DNA from: Clostridioides difficile CD160
GTDB lineage: Bacteria > Bacillota > Clostridia > Peptostreptococcales > Peptostreptococcaceae
DNA length: 64,000 bases
Direction: 5' to 3'
Assembly (NCBI RefSeq): GCF_000449425.2
Contig: NZ_AVHW01000089.1
Location: forward strand, 62,001-126,000
In this document: positions 25,388 through 34,245 of the stretch, in pieces
Position numbering within the stretch: the stretch's first letter is position 1
Layout: each line of letters starts with the position of its first letter
Position numbers and translations under genes: made by a program
Notes under the pieces: generated by a model
What the model was told of the DNA's origin: nothing
The model's input: the letters and a program-made list of their open reading frames with translations, nothing else
Database searches by the model: none

Positions 25388-27307
25388 CTAATTTTGTCTA
25401 TTTATAAGTTCTAGTATTGAACTTTTATCACTGTTAAGTATCAACTTTATATTTTCTTCTTCATACATCATCTCTGATAATGATGCCAATGCTCTAATGT
25501 GAGTAGTATTATCTATGGCAGCTAATACCATGAATATGTTTACTGGCTTTCCTAATAAGTCAACTTCCTCTTCCACTATAAGTAAAGACATGGCAAGCTT
25601 GTTTACCCCTTCTTTAGAACTTGCATGTGGTAGAGCAAATCTATCAGCTAAAACAATATAAGGTCCATATTTTTCAACTGATTTTATCATATTTTCTATA
25701 TATAACTCTTCTATAGAGTTATCTTCCAATAAAGGCTTTGATGCTATTTTTATTGCCTCCTTCCAATCTTTAACGCTACTTATTATGTTGACTCTTTCTT
25801 CATTAATTAATTCCTTTAACATTGGTTGATATATCTCTCCTTCATCTATCTTGTGTATTATGTTTAATAAATCAGACTTTAGTGCTTCTTCATTATTAAT
25901 AACTCCATTTTTTCTTATAGCCTGTATTATTAGTTCAAGATTGAAATATTTATCATTTTCTTTTACACTTGTTAGTTTGTTCATAAGTAATTGAATATCT
26001 GATGCTGTTAAAAGAGGATTTACAACTATTACATTACTTACATCTTGTATATCTATGGTCGTAATTATGTAATCGTAGTATACTTTTACTTCTTTTAATT
26101 GCTTAATGGACACTATTCCCACTATTTCTATAGTTGGTATATATTTGTATAACTGTATTTCCAAGCTTTTTGATACCATAAGACCATTAGGACAAACTAG
26201 CAAGACTTTATTTCTTCTTAGACCATTATCTCTAGAACCTCTTAAGTATCCACCAAAATAGGCTGCTATAAATCCTATTTCTTCTTCCCTTATCCCCTCA
26301 AATACAGGAAACTCTTCTTCATTCTCTATAATTGATTTTATAATTTTATAAAGTGACTCATGTTTATACTTAGTCTCATCTAGCATAGGATTGCTAATAG
26401 GAAACTTAAATCTTATTCTGTTGTAAGAAGAATGTAGGTGCCTTAAAATATTTTTTTTAAATTCATGCTTACTTTCTAATTTTATTGCTGTATTTACTTC
26501 AAACTTGTCTATAAGTTTATCTACATATTCTTCAACAATATCTTCCTTAACTTCACTATTTAAACTAGGAAGTGAACTTACATAAGTACACATATAGGCC
26601 TGTTCATTTTCATTTGCTTCTTCACATAAAAGGTCTTTACAATTATTAAAGTAAGCAATCTTTTTGGCTTCATTTAGATATTTATATGAGTATAATGTTT
26701 TCCCATCTCTTATTCTTTTATTTACAAATTCTGTAAACTTAGTTAGATTTAATAAGGAGTAATCTGTAAGGTTTATACATCCTTTTGTATCAAATCTAGT
26801 TACTTCCTTACTTATACAATTAATTTCTAGTACATTTTCTTGTGTAAGTAATAAAAATAGTTCTCTAATAATGTATTCATCACCTATAATTTTGTATTTT
26901 CCATTGTACTCTAATTTCAATCCCATTGTTTGAAGGTATTTTTTTACATCTGTTATTGTTTGCACTACTGTGTTTTTTGAAAGTAACATTTCATTTGTTA
27001 GTTTTTCTATTGATATTTTTTCACCAAGTAATATTTTGTTTAATATAAAAATTTTTCTATAGTCACTATCTAAAAATCTATCTTCTTCGGTTGAAATTAT
27101 TTTTCTTGCATTAACTAAGTTACCTTCAAATGTAAATTTATGTTTTATATTTTTTATATTACCATTTTTTCCTAGTTGTTCATTTATAGCTAAGATATCA
27201 TAATAAATAGTTCTCTTTGATACATTAAACTTTTCTTGTAATTCTTGTGATGTTACATTATTGTTTTTAATAATAAAACCTAATATTTTTTTAGCCCTCT
27301 CTTTCAT
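25388..27307 (-). CDS. PRD-containing transcriptional activator with IIB- and IIA-like domains
   Basis: BglG/MtlR-type regulator, 639 residues. N-terminal helix-turn-helix (VTSQELQEKFNVSKRTIYYDILAINEQL) and a second HTH-like segment, two PRD regions in the middle, a IIB-like domain with a cysteine in LLVCPNGLM, and a C-terminal EIIA domain of the fructose/mannitol fold with His561 in FALPHASS. The PTS would control it by phosphorylation. Since the operon has no free IIA gene, its own IIA domain may also supply phosphate to IIB. First gene of the operon; two ATGTGCAA words upstream may be its operator. Confidence 0.9.
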   Translation of the reverse strand: MKERAKKILGFIIKNNNVTSQELQEKFNVSKRTIYYDILAINEQLGKNGNIKNIKHKFTFEGNLVNARKIISTEEDRFLDSDYRKIFILNKILLGEKISIEKLTNEMLLSKNTVVQTITDVKKYLQTMGLKLEYNGKYKIIGDEYIIRELFLLLTQENVLEINCISKEVTRFDTKGCINLTDYSLLNLTKFTEFVNKRIRDGKTLYSYKYLNEAKKIAYFNNCKDLLCEEANENEQAYMCTYVSSLPSLNSEVKEDIVEEYVDKLIDKFEVNTAIKLESKHEFKKNILRHLHSSYNRIRFKFPISNPMLDETKYKHESLYKIIKSIIENEEEFPVFEGIREEEIGFIAAYFGGYLRGSRDNGLRRNKVLLVCPNGLMVSKSLEIQLYKYIPTIEIVGIVSIKQLKEVKVYYDYIITTIDIQDVSNVIVVNPLLTASDIQLLMNKLTSVKENDKYFNLELIIQAIRKNGVINNEEALKSDLLNIIHKIDEGEIYQPMLKELINEERVNIISSVKDWKEAIKIASKPLLEDNSIEELYIENMIKSVEKYGPYIVLADRFALPHASSKEGVNKLAMSLLIVEEEVDLLGKPVNIFMVLAAIDNTTHIRALASLSEMMYEEENIKLILNSDKSSILELINRQN

Positions 27308-27363
27308 ACTACCTCCTTAATTTTATTATCTATATTTTCTATATATAATTCCATACCAAATAA

Positions 27364-27401
27364 TTGCACATGATTTAATATTATTTTATACTTTTGCACA
27401 T
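27364..27401 (-). promoter_or_regulatory. Paired ATGTGCAA direct repeats upstream of the PRD regulator
   Basis: ATGTGCAA occurs twice on the minus strand (27394-27401 and 27364-27371), 30 bp apart, which is nearly three helical turns, 57-94 bp before the regulator start. This suits an operator for autoregulation but is unproven. Confidence 0.35.
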
Positions 27402-27430
27402 TTTAACTCTGTTCTAAAATAAATGCTAAT

Positions 27431-27476
27431 AAAAAAGAGCTATCGCAAATCATTTAAAATCATTTGTACGACAGCC
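27431..27476 (-). terminator. Terminator after the coaD operon
   Basis: Minus-strand stem GGGCTGTCG / CGATAGCTC with additional pairing of ACAAAT / ATTTG inside, followed by TTTTTTATT, about 20 bp after the stop at 27497. Confidence 0.8.
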
Positions 27477-27496
27477 CCATTCTATTAACTTAAAAT

Positions 27497-28021
27497 TTAT
27501 TTTTTAGGTCTAAGTTCATTCTTATCTCTTTTTACTTCTTCTAATATTTCCTTCAAATTGTACTCAACACTAGAAAGCACATCTTCTGCATACTCAATTG
27601 ACCCAATTCTTATCTCATTTGCTATTCTTTCAGCTCTATCAACTATCTCCTTAGCTCTTTGGTCTGCTTGAACAACAGGTTCACTTGATTCTACGTATGC
27701 TTTTACCACATCTTCAGAATTTTTCTTTAATTCTTCTATATTCTCATGATATTCTTGTTGTATTCTTTCAGCTTCTTTTTTTGCTTGTTCAACTATATTT
27801 GCAGCATCTTGCTTAGCTTGGCTTATTATTTTATTTCTTTCTTTATTAATCCATACTGCTTGTGTTACTTCCTCTGGTATCAAAGTTCTTATATCGTTAA
27901 TTATAGCCAAAACTTCGTCTTTATCTACAGTACATTTATGTGAGAAAGGAATTGTAGAGGCACTTCTAAACATCTCCTCTAACTGTTCAAATAGTTCAAT
28001 CATTTCTAAATCTATCTTCAT
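27497..28021 (-). CDS. Conserved coiled-coil protein next to coaD
   Basis: 174 residues, cytoplasmic, no signal peptide. After a short N-terminal helical region it is a long charged coiled coil from about 60 to 165, rich in Ala, Glu, Lys and Gln (IISQAKQDAANIVEQAKKEAERIQQ), like the stalk-type subunits of V/F-ATPases. Homologues of this kind commonly follow coaD in clostridia and are often labelled ATPase, but there is no nucleotide-binding motif. It lies three bases after coaD, so it is cotranscribed. Function unknown; a cell-division or scaffold role would be a guess. Confidence 0.8.
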   Translation of the reverse strand: MKIDLEMIELFEQLEEMFRSASTIPFSHKCTVDKDEVLAIINDIRTLIPEEVTQAVWINKERNKIISQAKQDAANIVEQAKKEAERIQQEYHENIEELKKNSEDVVKAYVESSEPVVQADQRAKEIVDRAERIANEIRIGSIEYAEDVLSSVEYNLKEILEEVKRDKNELRPKK

Positions 28022-28024
28022 ATA

Positions 28025-28522
28025 TCAATTACCCCCAGTAGTTTTTTTCTTTAATTCTTCCAAAACAATCTTTGGAACCAAATTTTTTATATCAGCATCA
28101 AAGAGCAAAACCTCTTTTATTAAAGATGAGCTTATAAATGAGTATTTTGTACAGCTTGGTAAAATTATAGTCTCTATATCTGGATTAAGTTCTCTATTCA
28201 TATGAGCCATTTGAAGTTCATAATCAACATCAGCACCACTTCTTACACCTCTAACTAATGCTCCAATCCCATTTTCTTGACAGTAATTTATTAATAAACC
28301 ATTAAAAGTTACAACTTTTATATTATTTAAATGGCTTGTACTTTTTTCTATAAGCTTTACTCTCTCATCAAAGCTAAATAGACCCTTTTTATTAGGATTA
28401 TTTAATACTCCTATTTGTAATTCGTCAAATAACTTCGAAGCCCTGCAAATAATATCTAAATGTCCATTAGTAATTGGGTCAAAGCTTCCTGCAAATATAG
28501 CTTTTCTAGGTTTATTTTCCAT
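28025..28522 (-). CDS. coaD: Phosphopantetheine adenylyltransferase
   Basis: Penultimate enzyme of coenzyme A synthesis: joins 4'-phosphopantetheine and ATP to dephospho-CoA and pyrophosphate. 165 residues, normal length. The nucleotidyltransferase motif is GSFDPITNGHLDI, followed by RGVRSGADVDYELQMAHMNREL and the ISSSLIKEV motif near the C-terminus. It sits one base after rsmD, a conserved firmicute pairing, and three bases before the coiled-coil gene. Confidence 0.97.
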   Translation of the reverse strand: MENKPRKAIFAGSFDPITNGHLDIICRASKLFDELQIGVLNNPNKKGLFSFDERVKLIEKSTSHLNNIKVVTFNGLLINYCQENGIGALVRGVRSGADVDYELQMAHMNRELNPDIETIILPSCTKYSFISSSLIKEVLLFDADIKNLVPKIVLEELKKKTTGGN

Positions 28523-28523
28523 A

Positions 28524-29078
28524 TTATGCCTCCATCTTATAAAAAGTTAATGTAGTATTTCCATATTTCTTATCTCTAGTTTTTTCTAATTTACATATTT
28601 TATCTGGAAACAAATCATTAGTATCATGTTCTACAACTATTATTCCATCTTCATTCAACAAATTAGAATTATCAATTTTTTCAATAGCTTCTATAAACAT
28701 ATTTTTATAATACGGAGGGTCCATAAAAATTATGTCAAATTTACTATTTTGTAACTTAAGTTTATCTACAGCAGATTTAAAATCGAGGTTTAAAATAATA
28801 CTTTCATTTTCAACTCTTGCCTTTTTTATATTAGACTTAACAATATCTATACTTTCCTTACTGATATCTACAAAAGTACATGCCTTGGCACCTCTAGATA
28901 AACACTCTATTCCTAAAGAACCAGTCCCAGCAAATAAATCTAGAACTTCACTTTCCATTACATATGAATTTATTATATTAAATAGAGATTCTTTTACTCT
29001 ATCTGTAGTTGGCCTTACATCTTCATTTTTTGGAGTATTTAGTTTTAATCCTCTCGCTTTTCCTGAAATTACTCTCAA
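28524..29078 (-). CDS. rsmD: 16S rRNA (guanine966-N2)-methyltransferase
   Basis: SAM-dependent methyltransferase acting on the assembled 30S precursor, 184 residues. N-terminal MRVISGKARGLKL and RPTTDRVKESLFNII, SAM-binding DLFAGTGSLGIECLSRGA, and catalytic motif IV DPPY in FMDPPYYKNMF. It is the first gene of rsmD-coaD-coiled coil and starts 58 bp after the recG stop, so it may be read through from recG. Confidence 0.95.
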   Translation of the reverse strand: MRVISGKARGLKLNTPKNEDVRPTTDRVKESLFNIINSYVMESEVLDLFAGTGSLGIECLSRGAKACTFVDISKESIDIVKSNIKKARVENESIILNLDFKSAVDKLKLQNSKFDIIFMDPPYYKNMFIEAIEKIDNSNLLNEDGIIVVEHDTNDLFPDKICKLEKTRDKKYGNTTLTFYKMEA

Positions 29079-29136
29079 TATGACAATCTCCCTTCAGCAC
29101 ATTATTACATTAATAATATTTTAACATAATTTAAAA

Positions 29137-31197
29137 TTAATTTAATGAAATTTCTTTCACTATATCTTTGAATTTATCTATAATTTCTTTTTTAAGTGGC
29201 ATGTTTTCTTTCAATTGTAGATTATTATCTTCACCTAATATATATCGAGCTTCTTGCTGTGCTAACTTTAATATTTTTATATGCTTAAACAGGTTTGCTA
29301 CCTTAAGTTCTGGAAGCCCATGTTGCCTTGTCCCAAAAAATTCTCCAGGACCTCTTATTTCTAAATCTTTCTCTGAAATCTTAAAACCATCATTTGTCTC
29401 TTCCATTATAGCCATTCGCTGTCTGCATACATCTGTTTTAGAATCATAAATTAGTACACAATAAGATTTATGACTTCCTCTTCCAACTCGACCTCTGAGC
29501 TGATGTAATTGTGCAAGCCCAAATCTCTCTGCATTTTCTATTATCATTAATGTCGCATTTGGCACATTAACACCAACTTCTATAACTGTTGTTGAAACTA
29601 AAATATCTATTTCTTTATTTTTAAAACGACCCATTACTTCGTCTTTTTCACTCGACTTCATTTTACCATGAAGCAATCCAAGCCTTAAATCTTGGAAATA
29701 TTCAGCTCTTAATTCCTCTACAAGTTCAACAGCTGATTTAGCTTCTATAGCTTCACTTTCTTCCACCAGAGGACATACAATATACACCTGTCTCCCTGAT
29801 TCAACCTCTCTTCTTACAAGATTGTTGTACGCTCTATCCCTCTTACTCTTCTCAATGGCAAGTGTTTCTATTGGCTGTCTTCCTGGAGGAAGTTCATCTA
29901 TAATAGAAATATCTAAATCTCCATAAAGTATAAGTGCTAAGGTTCTTGGTATTGGTGTTGCTGTCATTACTAATATATCGGGATTTGCACCTTTCATGGA
30001 AAGTTTACTTCTTTGCATAACCCCAAATCTATGTTGCTCATCCGTTATAACTAAACCAATATTATTAAATTCAACCTTGTCTTCTATTAGTGCATGTGTT
30101 CCTATCAATATATCAATTTCATTGTTTTTGATTTGTTCTAAAACTGTATCCTTTTGTTTTTTTGTAAGGCTACCTATCAATAAACCTACATTTATGCCAA
30201 AATCTTTCAGGGACTCCGTAAGGGAAATATAGTGTTGTCCTGCTAATATCTCTGTTGGTGCCATCAAAGCTCCTTGATATCCATTTAAAACGCAATTTGC
30301 AAGTGCTAAAAGTGCTACTACTGTCTTACCACTTCCTACGTCACCTTGAACTAGTCTATTCATTATTTTATCAGAATTCATATCTTGTATAATTTCATCC
30401 AATGCTCGATTTTGAGCTTTAGTCAATTTAAATGGTAACGCACTCGTTATATTTTTTAAATCTTTACTGATTTCAAATTTTATTCCATCTTCTTTATTTC
30501 TTCCACTTTTAAACACAAACAAGCCTAGCTGTAGTATGAGTAATTCTTCAAATACAATTCTATATAAAGCTATTTTTAACGATTCTTTATTGCTTGGTGA
30601 ATGTATATTTCTAACCGCAAAATCTATATTGCATAGCCTATATTTTTCTATAATTCTCTTTGGCATATATTCTTGTATAATTAACTCTTTATCTTCAAGT
30701 ACTGTTCTAATTATACTCATAATTTCTTTATTTGTAACACCATATGTAAGCTGGTACACAGGCATAAATCTACATGTATTCTTAGGCGAATTAGTAAGAT
30801 ATTCTAACTCACATGATGTAAGTTCTAAACTATTAAATTTCTTCTTAACCTTACCAAAAACTAATATCGAATCACCTGGGCGAAATGTATTTTTTATATA
30901 ACTCTTATTAAAAAACACTAATTTAGCTGAACCAGTCTCATCCTTTACATCAATTTTTGTTAAAGTCATACCTTCTTTGGGACTAAACGTATTTATACTC
31001 GATATTACTGCTTTTATTGTAACTTTCTCATCATCCTCTAATTGTGCTATTTTCTTTAGATTATTTCTATCTTCAAATTGCCTTGGAAAATAATACAATA
31101 AGTCTTTTAAGGTAAATATTCCCAACTTATTTAGCTTATCTGCCTTTTTCGGTCCTATTCCTTTAACATATTGAACATCTTTATATAAATCCAACAA
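29137..31197 (-). CDS. recG: ATP-dependent DNA helicase RecG
   Basis: Branch-migrating helicase that regresses stalled forks, about 686 residues. N-terminal wedge/OB domain (VKGIGPKKADKLNKLGI), Walker A GDVGSGKTVVA, DEQH box in TDEQHRFGVMQR, motif III TATPIPRTLAL, motif VI QLHQLRGRVGRG and the C-terminal FGTRQHGLPEL hook. I favour the TTG at 31197, five bases after AGGTGA; a GTG at 31206 is the longer alternative. It is separated from the fakA-like gene by a terminator. Confidence 0.95.
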   Translation of the reverse strand: MLDLYKDVQYVKGIGPKKADKLNKLGIFTLKDLLYYFPRQFEDRNNLKKIAQLEDDEKVTIKAVISSINTFSPKEGMTLTKIDVKDETGSAKLVFFNKSYIKNTFRPGDSILVFGKVKKKFNSLELTSCELEYLTNSPKNTCRFMPVYQLTYGVTNKEIMSIIRTVLEDKELIIQEYMPKRIIEKYRLCNIDFAVRNIHSPSNKESLKIALYRIVFEELLILQLGLFVFKSGRNKEDGIKFEISKDLKNITSALPFKLTKAQNRALDEIIQDMNSDKIMNRLVQGDVGSGKTVVALLALANCVLNGYQGALMAPTEILAGQHYISLTESLKDFGINVGLLIGSLTKKQKDTVLEQIKNNEIDILIGTHALIEDKVEFNNIGLVITDEQHRFGVMQRSKLSMKGANPDILVMTATPIPRTLALILYGDLDISIIDELPPGRQPIETLAIEKSKRDRAYNNLVRREVESGRQVYIVCPLVEESEAIEAKSAVELVEELRAEYFQDLRLGLLHGKMKSSEKDEVMGRFKNKEIDILVSTTVIEVGVNVPNATLMIIENAERFGLAQLHQLRGRVGRGSHKSYCVLIYDSKTDVCRQRMAIMEETNDGFKISEKDLEIRGPGEFFGTRQHGLPELKVANLFKHIKILKLAQQEARYILGEDNNLQLKENMPLKKEIIDKFKDIVKEISLN

Positions 31198-31213
31198 ATA
31201 TATCACCTACTAC

Positions 31214-31262
31214 ACAAAAATCCTGTACAACCAACTTTATAAAAGCTACTTGGTCATACAGG
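31214..31262 (-). terminator. Terminator between the fakA-like gene and recG
   Basis: Minus-strand arms CCTGTATGACCAA and TTGGTTGTACAGG, followed by ATTTTTGTG. It lies 12 bp after the fakA-like stop, so recG probably has its own start of transcription or relies on readthrough. Confidence 0.75.
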
Positions 31263-31274
31263 TTCTTATAATCA

Positions 31275-32918
31275 TTATTCAACTGAAATTAAGTAATAAT
31301 AAAGAGGTTGTCCTCCATAATATAATTCTACATCTACATCTTCAAACTTTTCTTCTAAAGAAGTACGTAGTTCATTTGCTTGAGATTCTGTAACATCTTC
31401 ACCAAAGAATAATGTTATTATAGCAGTATCTTCATCAACCAACTTTTCAATAAGGTTTGATGTTACTTCATCTACATAATCTCCTGCTGATAATAAATTT
31501 CCTTCTGCAATTCCAATTATATTACCTTCTTTAACATCAATTTCATTCATTACTGTATCCCTAACAGCAAAAGTTACTTGACCTGATTTAACTGAATTTA
31601 AAGCATTCATCATAGCTTCTTTATTCTCATCTTCACTTAACTCTCCATTAAATGTTACTAATGCAGCAAATCCTTGAGGTGTGTTTTTTGTAGGTATAAC
31701 TATTATGTTTTTCTCACTCAATTCTTTAGCTTGATTAGCAGCCATTATTATATTACTGTTATTTGGGAAAATAAATATATTTTTGGCATTTATATTCTTT
31801 ATGGCATTCATAAAGTCTTCTGTGCTTGGATTCATCGTTTGACCACCTTCTATTATATGGTCAACTCCAAAGTCTTTAAATATATTTGCCAATCCTTCAC
31901 CCATAGAAGTAGCTATAAATCCAAACTCTTTTTCTTCTTCTAAAGGCTCATCTTCTTTTTCTTTCTTCTCTTCTACATCTAATAATGTGTTTTCATGTTG
32001 TAACTTCATGTTTTCTATTTTTATAGTTAATAATTGACCATACTTTAGAGCTTCCTGAATCACATTTCCTGGGTCATTAGTGTGTACATGTACCTTTATG
32101 ACTCCATCGTCTCCAACTACTGCTAAGCTATCACCATAAGCCATCATTATATCTCTTATTTTAGTGTCTTCTACCTTAGAACTTTCTAGTATAAATTCTG
32201 TACAGTAACAGTATTTTATATCCTCTGTACTAGTAGTACTCTTTGCAAAGTCCATACTCGCTGAAGTATTAACATCCAAGCTAGCATTTTTTATTTCTAT
32301 ATTATTTCCCTTTATAGAAGCTAACATTCCTTCGTATATAAGTACAAGACCTTTTCCACCAGAGTCAACTACACCAGCATCTCTTAGATTTTTTAGAAGG
32401 TCTGGAGTTCTTTCTAATGAAGCATTAGATTCCTTTACAAGCATACTTAAAAACTTTACTATATCTTTTTCTTTTTTGGCAGCTTTTATTGCAAATTCTC
32501 CACTTTCTCTAACTACAGTAAGTATAGTACCTTCAATTGGCTTTATGACAGCTTTATATGCTGTATCTGAGCCATTTTTGAAAGCTCTTGCTAAATCATC
32601 TGTTGATAATTTACTTTTTCCTTCTATAGATTTAGCTATACCTCTTATTATTTGTGAAAGTATAACTCCTGAGTTTCCTCTAGCTCCCATTAAAGAACCT
32701 TTAGATAATGCCTTTCCTATGTCCGATATGTTATCAGTTTCTACTTTTGCTAATTCTTTTAAGGCATAAGATATAGTTAATGACATATTAGTTCCTGTAT
32801 CTCCATCTGGTACAGGGAATACATTTAACTTGTCAACCAAATCTTTATTGTTTTGGAGATTGTTTGCACCTGAAATAAACATCTCTCTTAACCTTTTACC
32901 ATCTATATACTGAATCAT
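31275..32918 (-). CDS. fakA: Fatty acid kinase catalytic subunit (DAK/DegV-linked, FakA/YloV)
   Basis: 547 residues. The N-terminal DhaL-type ATP-binding domain shows NVFPVPDGDTGTNMSLT with metal-binding aspartates and GARGNSGVILSQI; a middle domain and a C-terminal FakB-binding domain follow. FakA phosphorylates exogenous fatty acids bound to a DegV-family FakB protein, feeding phospholipid synthesis. It follows the asp23 gene by 18 bp, the standard firmicute order (yloU-yloV). Confidence 0.93.
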   Translation of the reverse strand: MIQYIDGKRLREMFISGANNLQNNKDLVDKLNVFPVPDGDTGTNMSLTISYALKELAKVETDNISDIGKALSKGSLMGARGNSGVILSQIIRGIAKSIEGKSKLSTDDLARAFKNGSDTAYKAVIKPIEGTILTVVRESGEFAIKAAKKEKDIVKFLSMLVKESNASLERTPDLLKNLRDAGVVDSGGKGLVLIYEGMLASIKGNNIEIKNASLDVNTSASMDFAKSTTSTEDIKYCYCTEFILESSKVEDTKIRDIMMAYGDSLAVVGDDGVIKVHVHTNDPGNVIQEALKYGQLLTIKIENMKLQHENTLLDVEEKKEKEDEPLEEEKEFGFIATSMGEGLANIFKDFGVDHIIEGGQTMNPSTEDFMNAIKNINAKNIFIFPNNSNIIMAANQAKELSEKNIIVIPTKNTPQGFAALVTFNGELSEDENKEAMMNALNSVKSGQVTFAVRDTVMNEIDVKEGNIIGIAEGNLLSAGDYVDEVTSNLIEKLVDEDTAIITLFFGEDVTESQANELRTSLEEKFEDVDVELYYGGQPLYYYLISVE

Positions 32919-32936
32919 TTGTTTCCTCCTATGAAA

Positions 32937-33287
32937 TTACTTAACTCTTATTCCTTGTACATTAATATCAATTCTAGTGACTCTTACACCAGTCATTTTT
33001 TCAACTACGTATTTTACTCTATCTATTATATTATTGGCAACAGTAGATATATTTGTACCATATTGTATTATAACATAAAGTTCTATTGCTATGGCATCTT
33101 CTTCAACTTCTTCAACTCTAACACCTTTCGTAGCATTTTCGCCTTTCAATAACTCTACTATTCCTTTAGATTTATATGCTAAACCTACTAAACCATAACT
33201 TTCCATTGCAGCTCTATATATGACTTGAGCTATTACTTGATTATCTATTTCTATACTTCCATATTGATTCGTTACCTTTGCACTCAT
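32937..33287 (-). CDS. Asp23/Gls24 family envelope stress protein
   Basis: Small cytoplasmic protein, 116 residues, of the YloU type. The family pattern is visible as GSIEIDNQVIAQVIYRAAMESYGLVGLA...GVRVEEVEEDAIAIELYVIIQYGTNISTVANNIIDRVKYVVEKMTGVRVTRIDINVQGIRV. These proteins associate with the membrane surface and the envelope stress response; the exact function is not established. It is first in the asp23-fakA unit, divergent from rpmB. Confidence 0.93.
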   Translation of the reverse strand: MSAKVTNQYGSIEIDNQVIAQVIYRAAMESYGLVGLAYKSKGIVELLKGENATKGVRVEEVEEDAIAIELYVIIQYGTNISTVANNIIDRVKYVVEKMTGVRVTRIDINVQGIRVK

Positions 33288-33647
33288 GGTTGACCCCCTT
33301 AAGCTTATTTTTATTAAAAATATTTCTTAATTTATTTTTTACTATTTTTACTTATTTATTATATAAAATTATAATCATATCATACTATAAATATGGTATA
33401 ATTTAAACCTAGAAAATTTTTTGGATAAAATTTCTTCTATAGTATATATATTGAAAGAAAAATAATAATTATTTTCCAAATATATTTACTTTATATAGAA
33501 TTATATATATAATTTTATATGATAATAAGAAATTCTTCAATATGTGTAAGGCAAATATATATTTCTATTGCAAATTTTTGTTATTTATGATAATATAAAT
33601 ATGTTTTTAGTCTTTAAATAGTTATCATTTTAAGGAGGTGTGCGTAG
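33288..33647. other. Divergent asp23/rpmB intergenic region
   Basis: 360 bp, very AT-rich, no gene. A possible rpmB promoter is TTGCAA (33568-33573) with 17 bp to TAATAT (33591-33596); an isolated TATAAT is at 33397-33402. No autoregulatory leader structure was recognised. Confidence 0.5.
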
Positions 33648-33836
33648 ATGGCAAAAGTATGTAGCGTATGTGGTAAAGGTAAGGTTTCTGGAAACCAAGT
33701 ATCACACTCAAATAAACATAATAAAAGAACATGGTCAGCTAACTTAAGAAGCGTAAGAGCGATTATAGATGGAGCTCCTAAGAGAGTAAAAGTTTGTACT
33801 AGATGTTTACGTTCTGGTAAAATTGAAAGAGCTTAG
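33648..33836 (+). CDS. rpmB: 50S ribosomal protein L28 (zinc-binding form)
   Basis: 62 residues, normal length. Cys5-x2-Cys8 and Cys50-x2-Cys53 form the zinc-ribbon of the C+ type. The conserved SNKHNKRTWSANLRSVRA segment fits L28. Start follows AAGGAGGTG. It is monocistronic, with a strong terminator 11 bp after the stop, and is one of the few plus-strand genes in the window. Confidence 0.97.
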   Translation: MAKVCSVCGKGKVSGNQVSHSNKHNKRTWSANLRSVRAIIDGAPKRVKVCTRCLRSGKIERA

Positions 33837-33846
33837 TAACCACGTT

Positions 33847-33877
33847 TAAAAGCCTACTTCCGTAAGTAGGCTTTTTA
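33847..33877 (+). terminator. rpmB terminator
   Basis: Perfect stem AAAGCCTACTT / AAGTAGGCTTT around CCGT, followed by T's; a matching A-run on the other side lets it work on both strands. Confidence 0.9.
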
Positions 33878-33995
33878 ATTTAATCATTTTTACTCTTTCT
33901 CATGAATTTTAAGATTATATTTGAAATCCATTTTGGTAACTTTATTGTTACTACTTTCATCAATACTCACCCCACACTTTATAGTTAAAATTATT

Positions 33996-34148
33996 TTAAC
34001 AAAAAAATAATAATGCTCCACATCCAATAAGTATTAATGCGGTAAGTGCTGACCAAATCCAGCCAGGAAGCAACATTGACAAAATTACAGCCATTCCTGT
34101 TGCCAGACATAGTATTCCTAGCAATACCTTAGACTTGTTATTTCTCAT
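33996..34148 (-). CDS. Small two-helix membrane protein
   Basis: 50 residues when started at the ATG at 34148, which has GGAGG at six to seven bases; a longer frame to 34217 has no such site. Two hydrophobic helices (LLGILCLATGMAVILSMLLP and WIWSALTALILIGCGALLFF) are separated by a single Gly, with a basic N-terminus (MRNNKSK) that predicts an inside N-terminus. No known family recognised. It is isolated between rpmB and the Rpn remnant. Confidence 0.65.
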   Translation of the reverse strand: MRNNKSKVLLGILCLATGMAVILSMLLPGWIWSALTALILIGCGALLFFC

Positions 34149-34245
34149 GGAACACCTCCACATAGAACTTGTATCTATAAATATTTTCATATTCAAGTTT
34201 ATGCGATAGTTTTCCATTTTAGACCAACAAACATAATATGTAATT

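Noticed and set aside
33288-33647. Ribosomal-protein leader or riboswitch before rpmB
   Set aside because: The stretch is almost pure A/T with no stable stem that I could find.
33996-34148. Type I toxin-antitoxin toxin
   Set aside because: It has two helices and no basic C-terminal tail, and I saw no convergent antisense RNA promoter.
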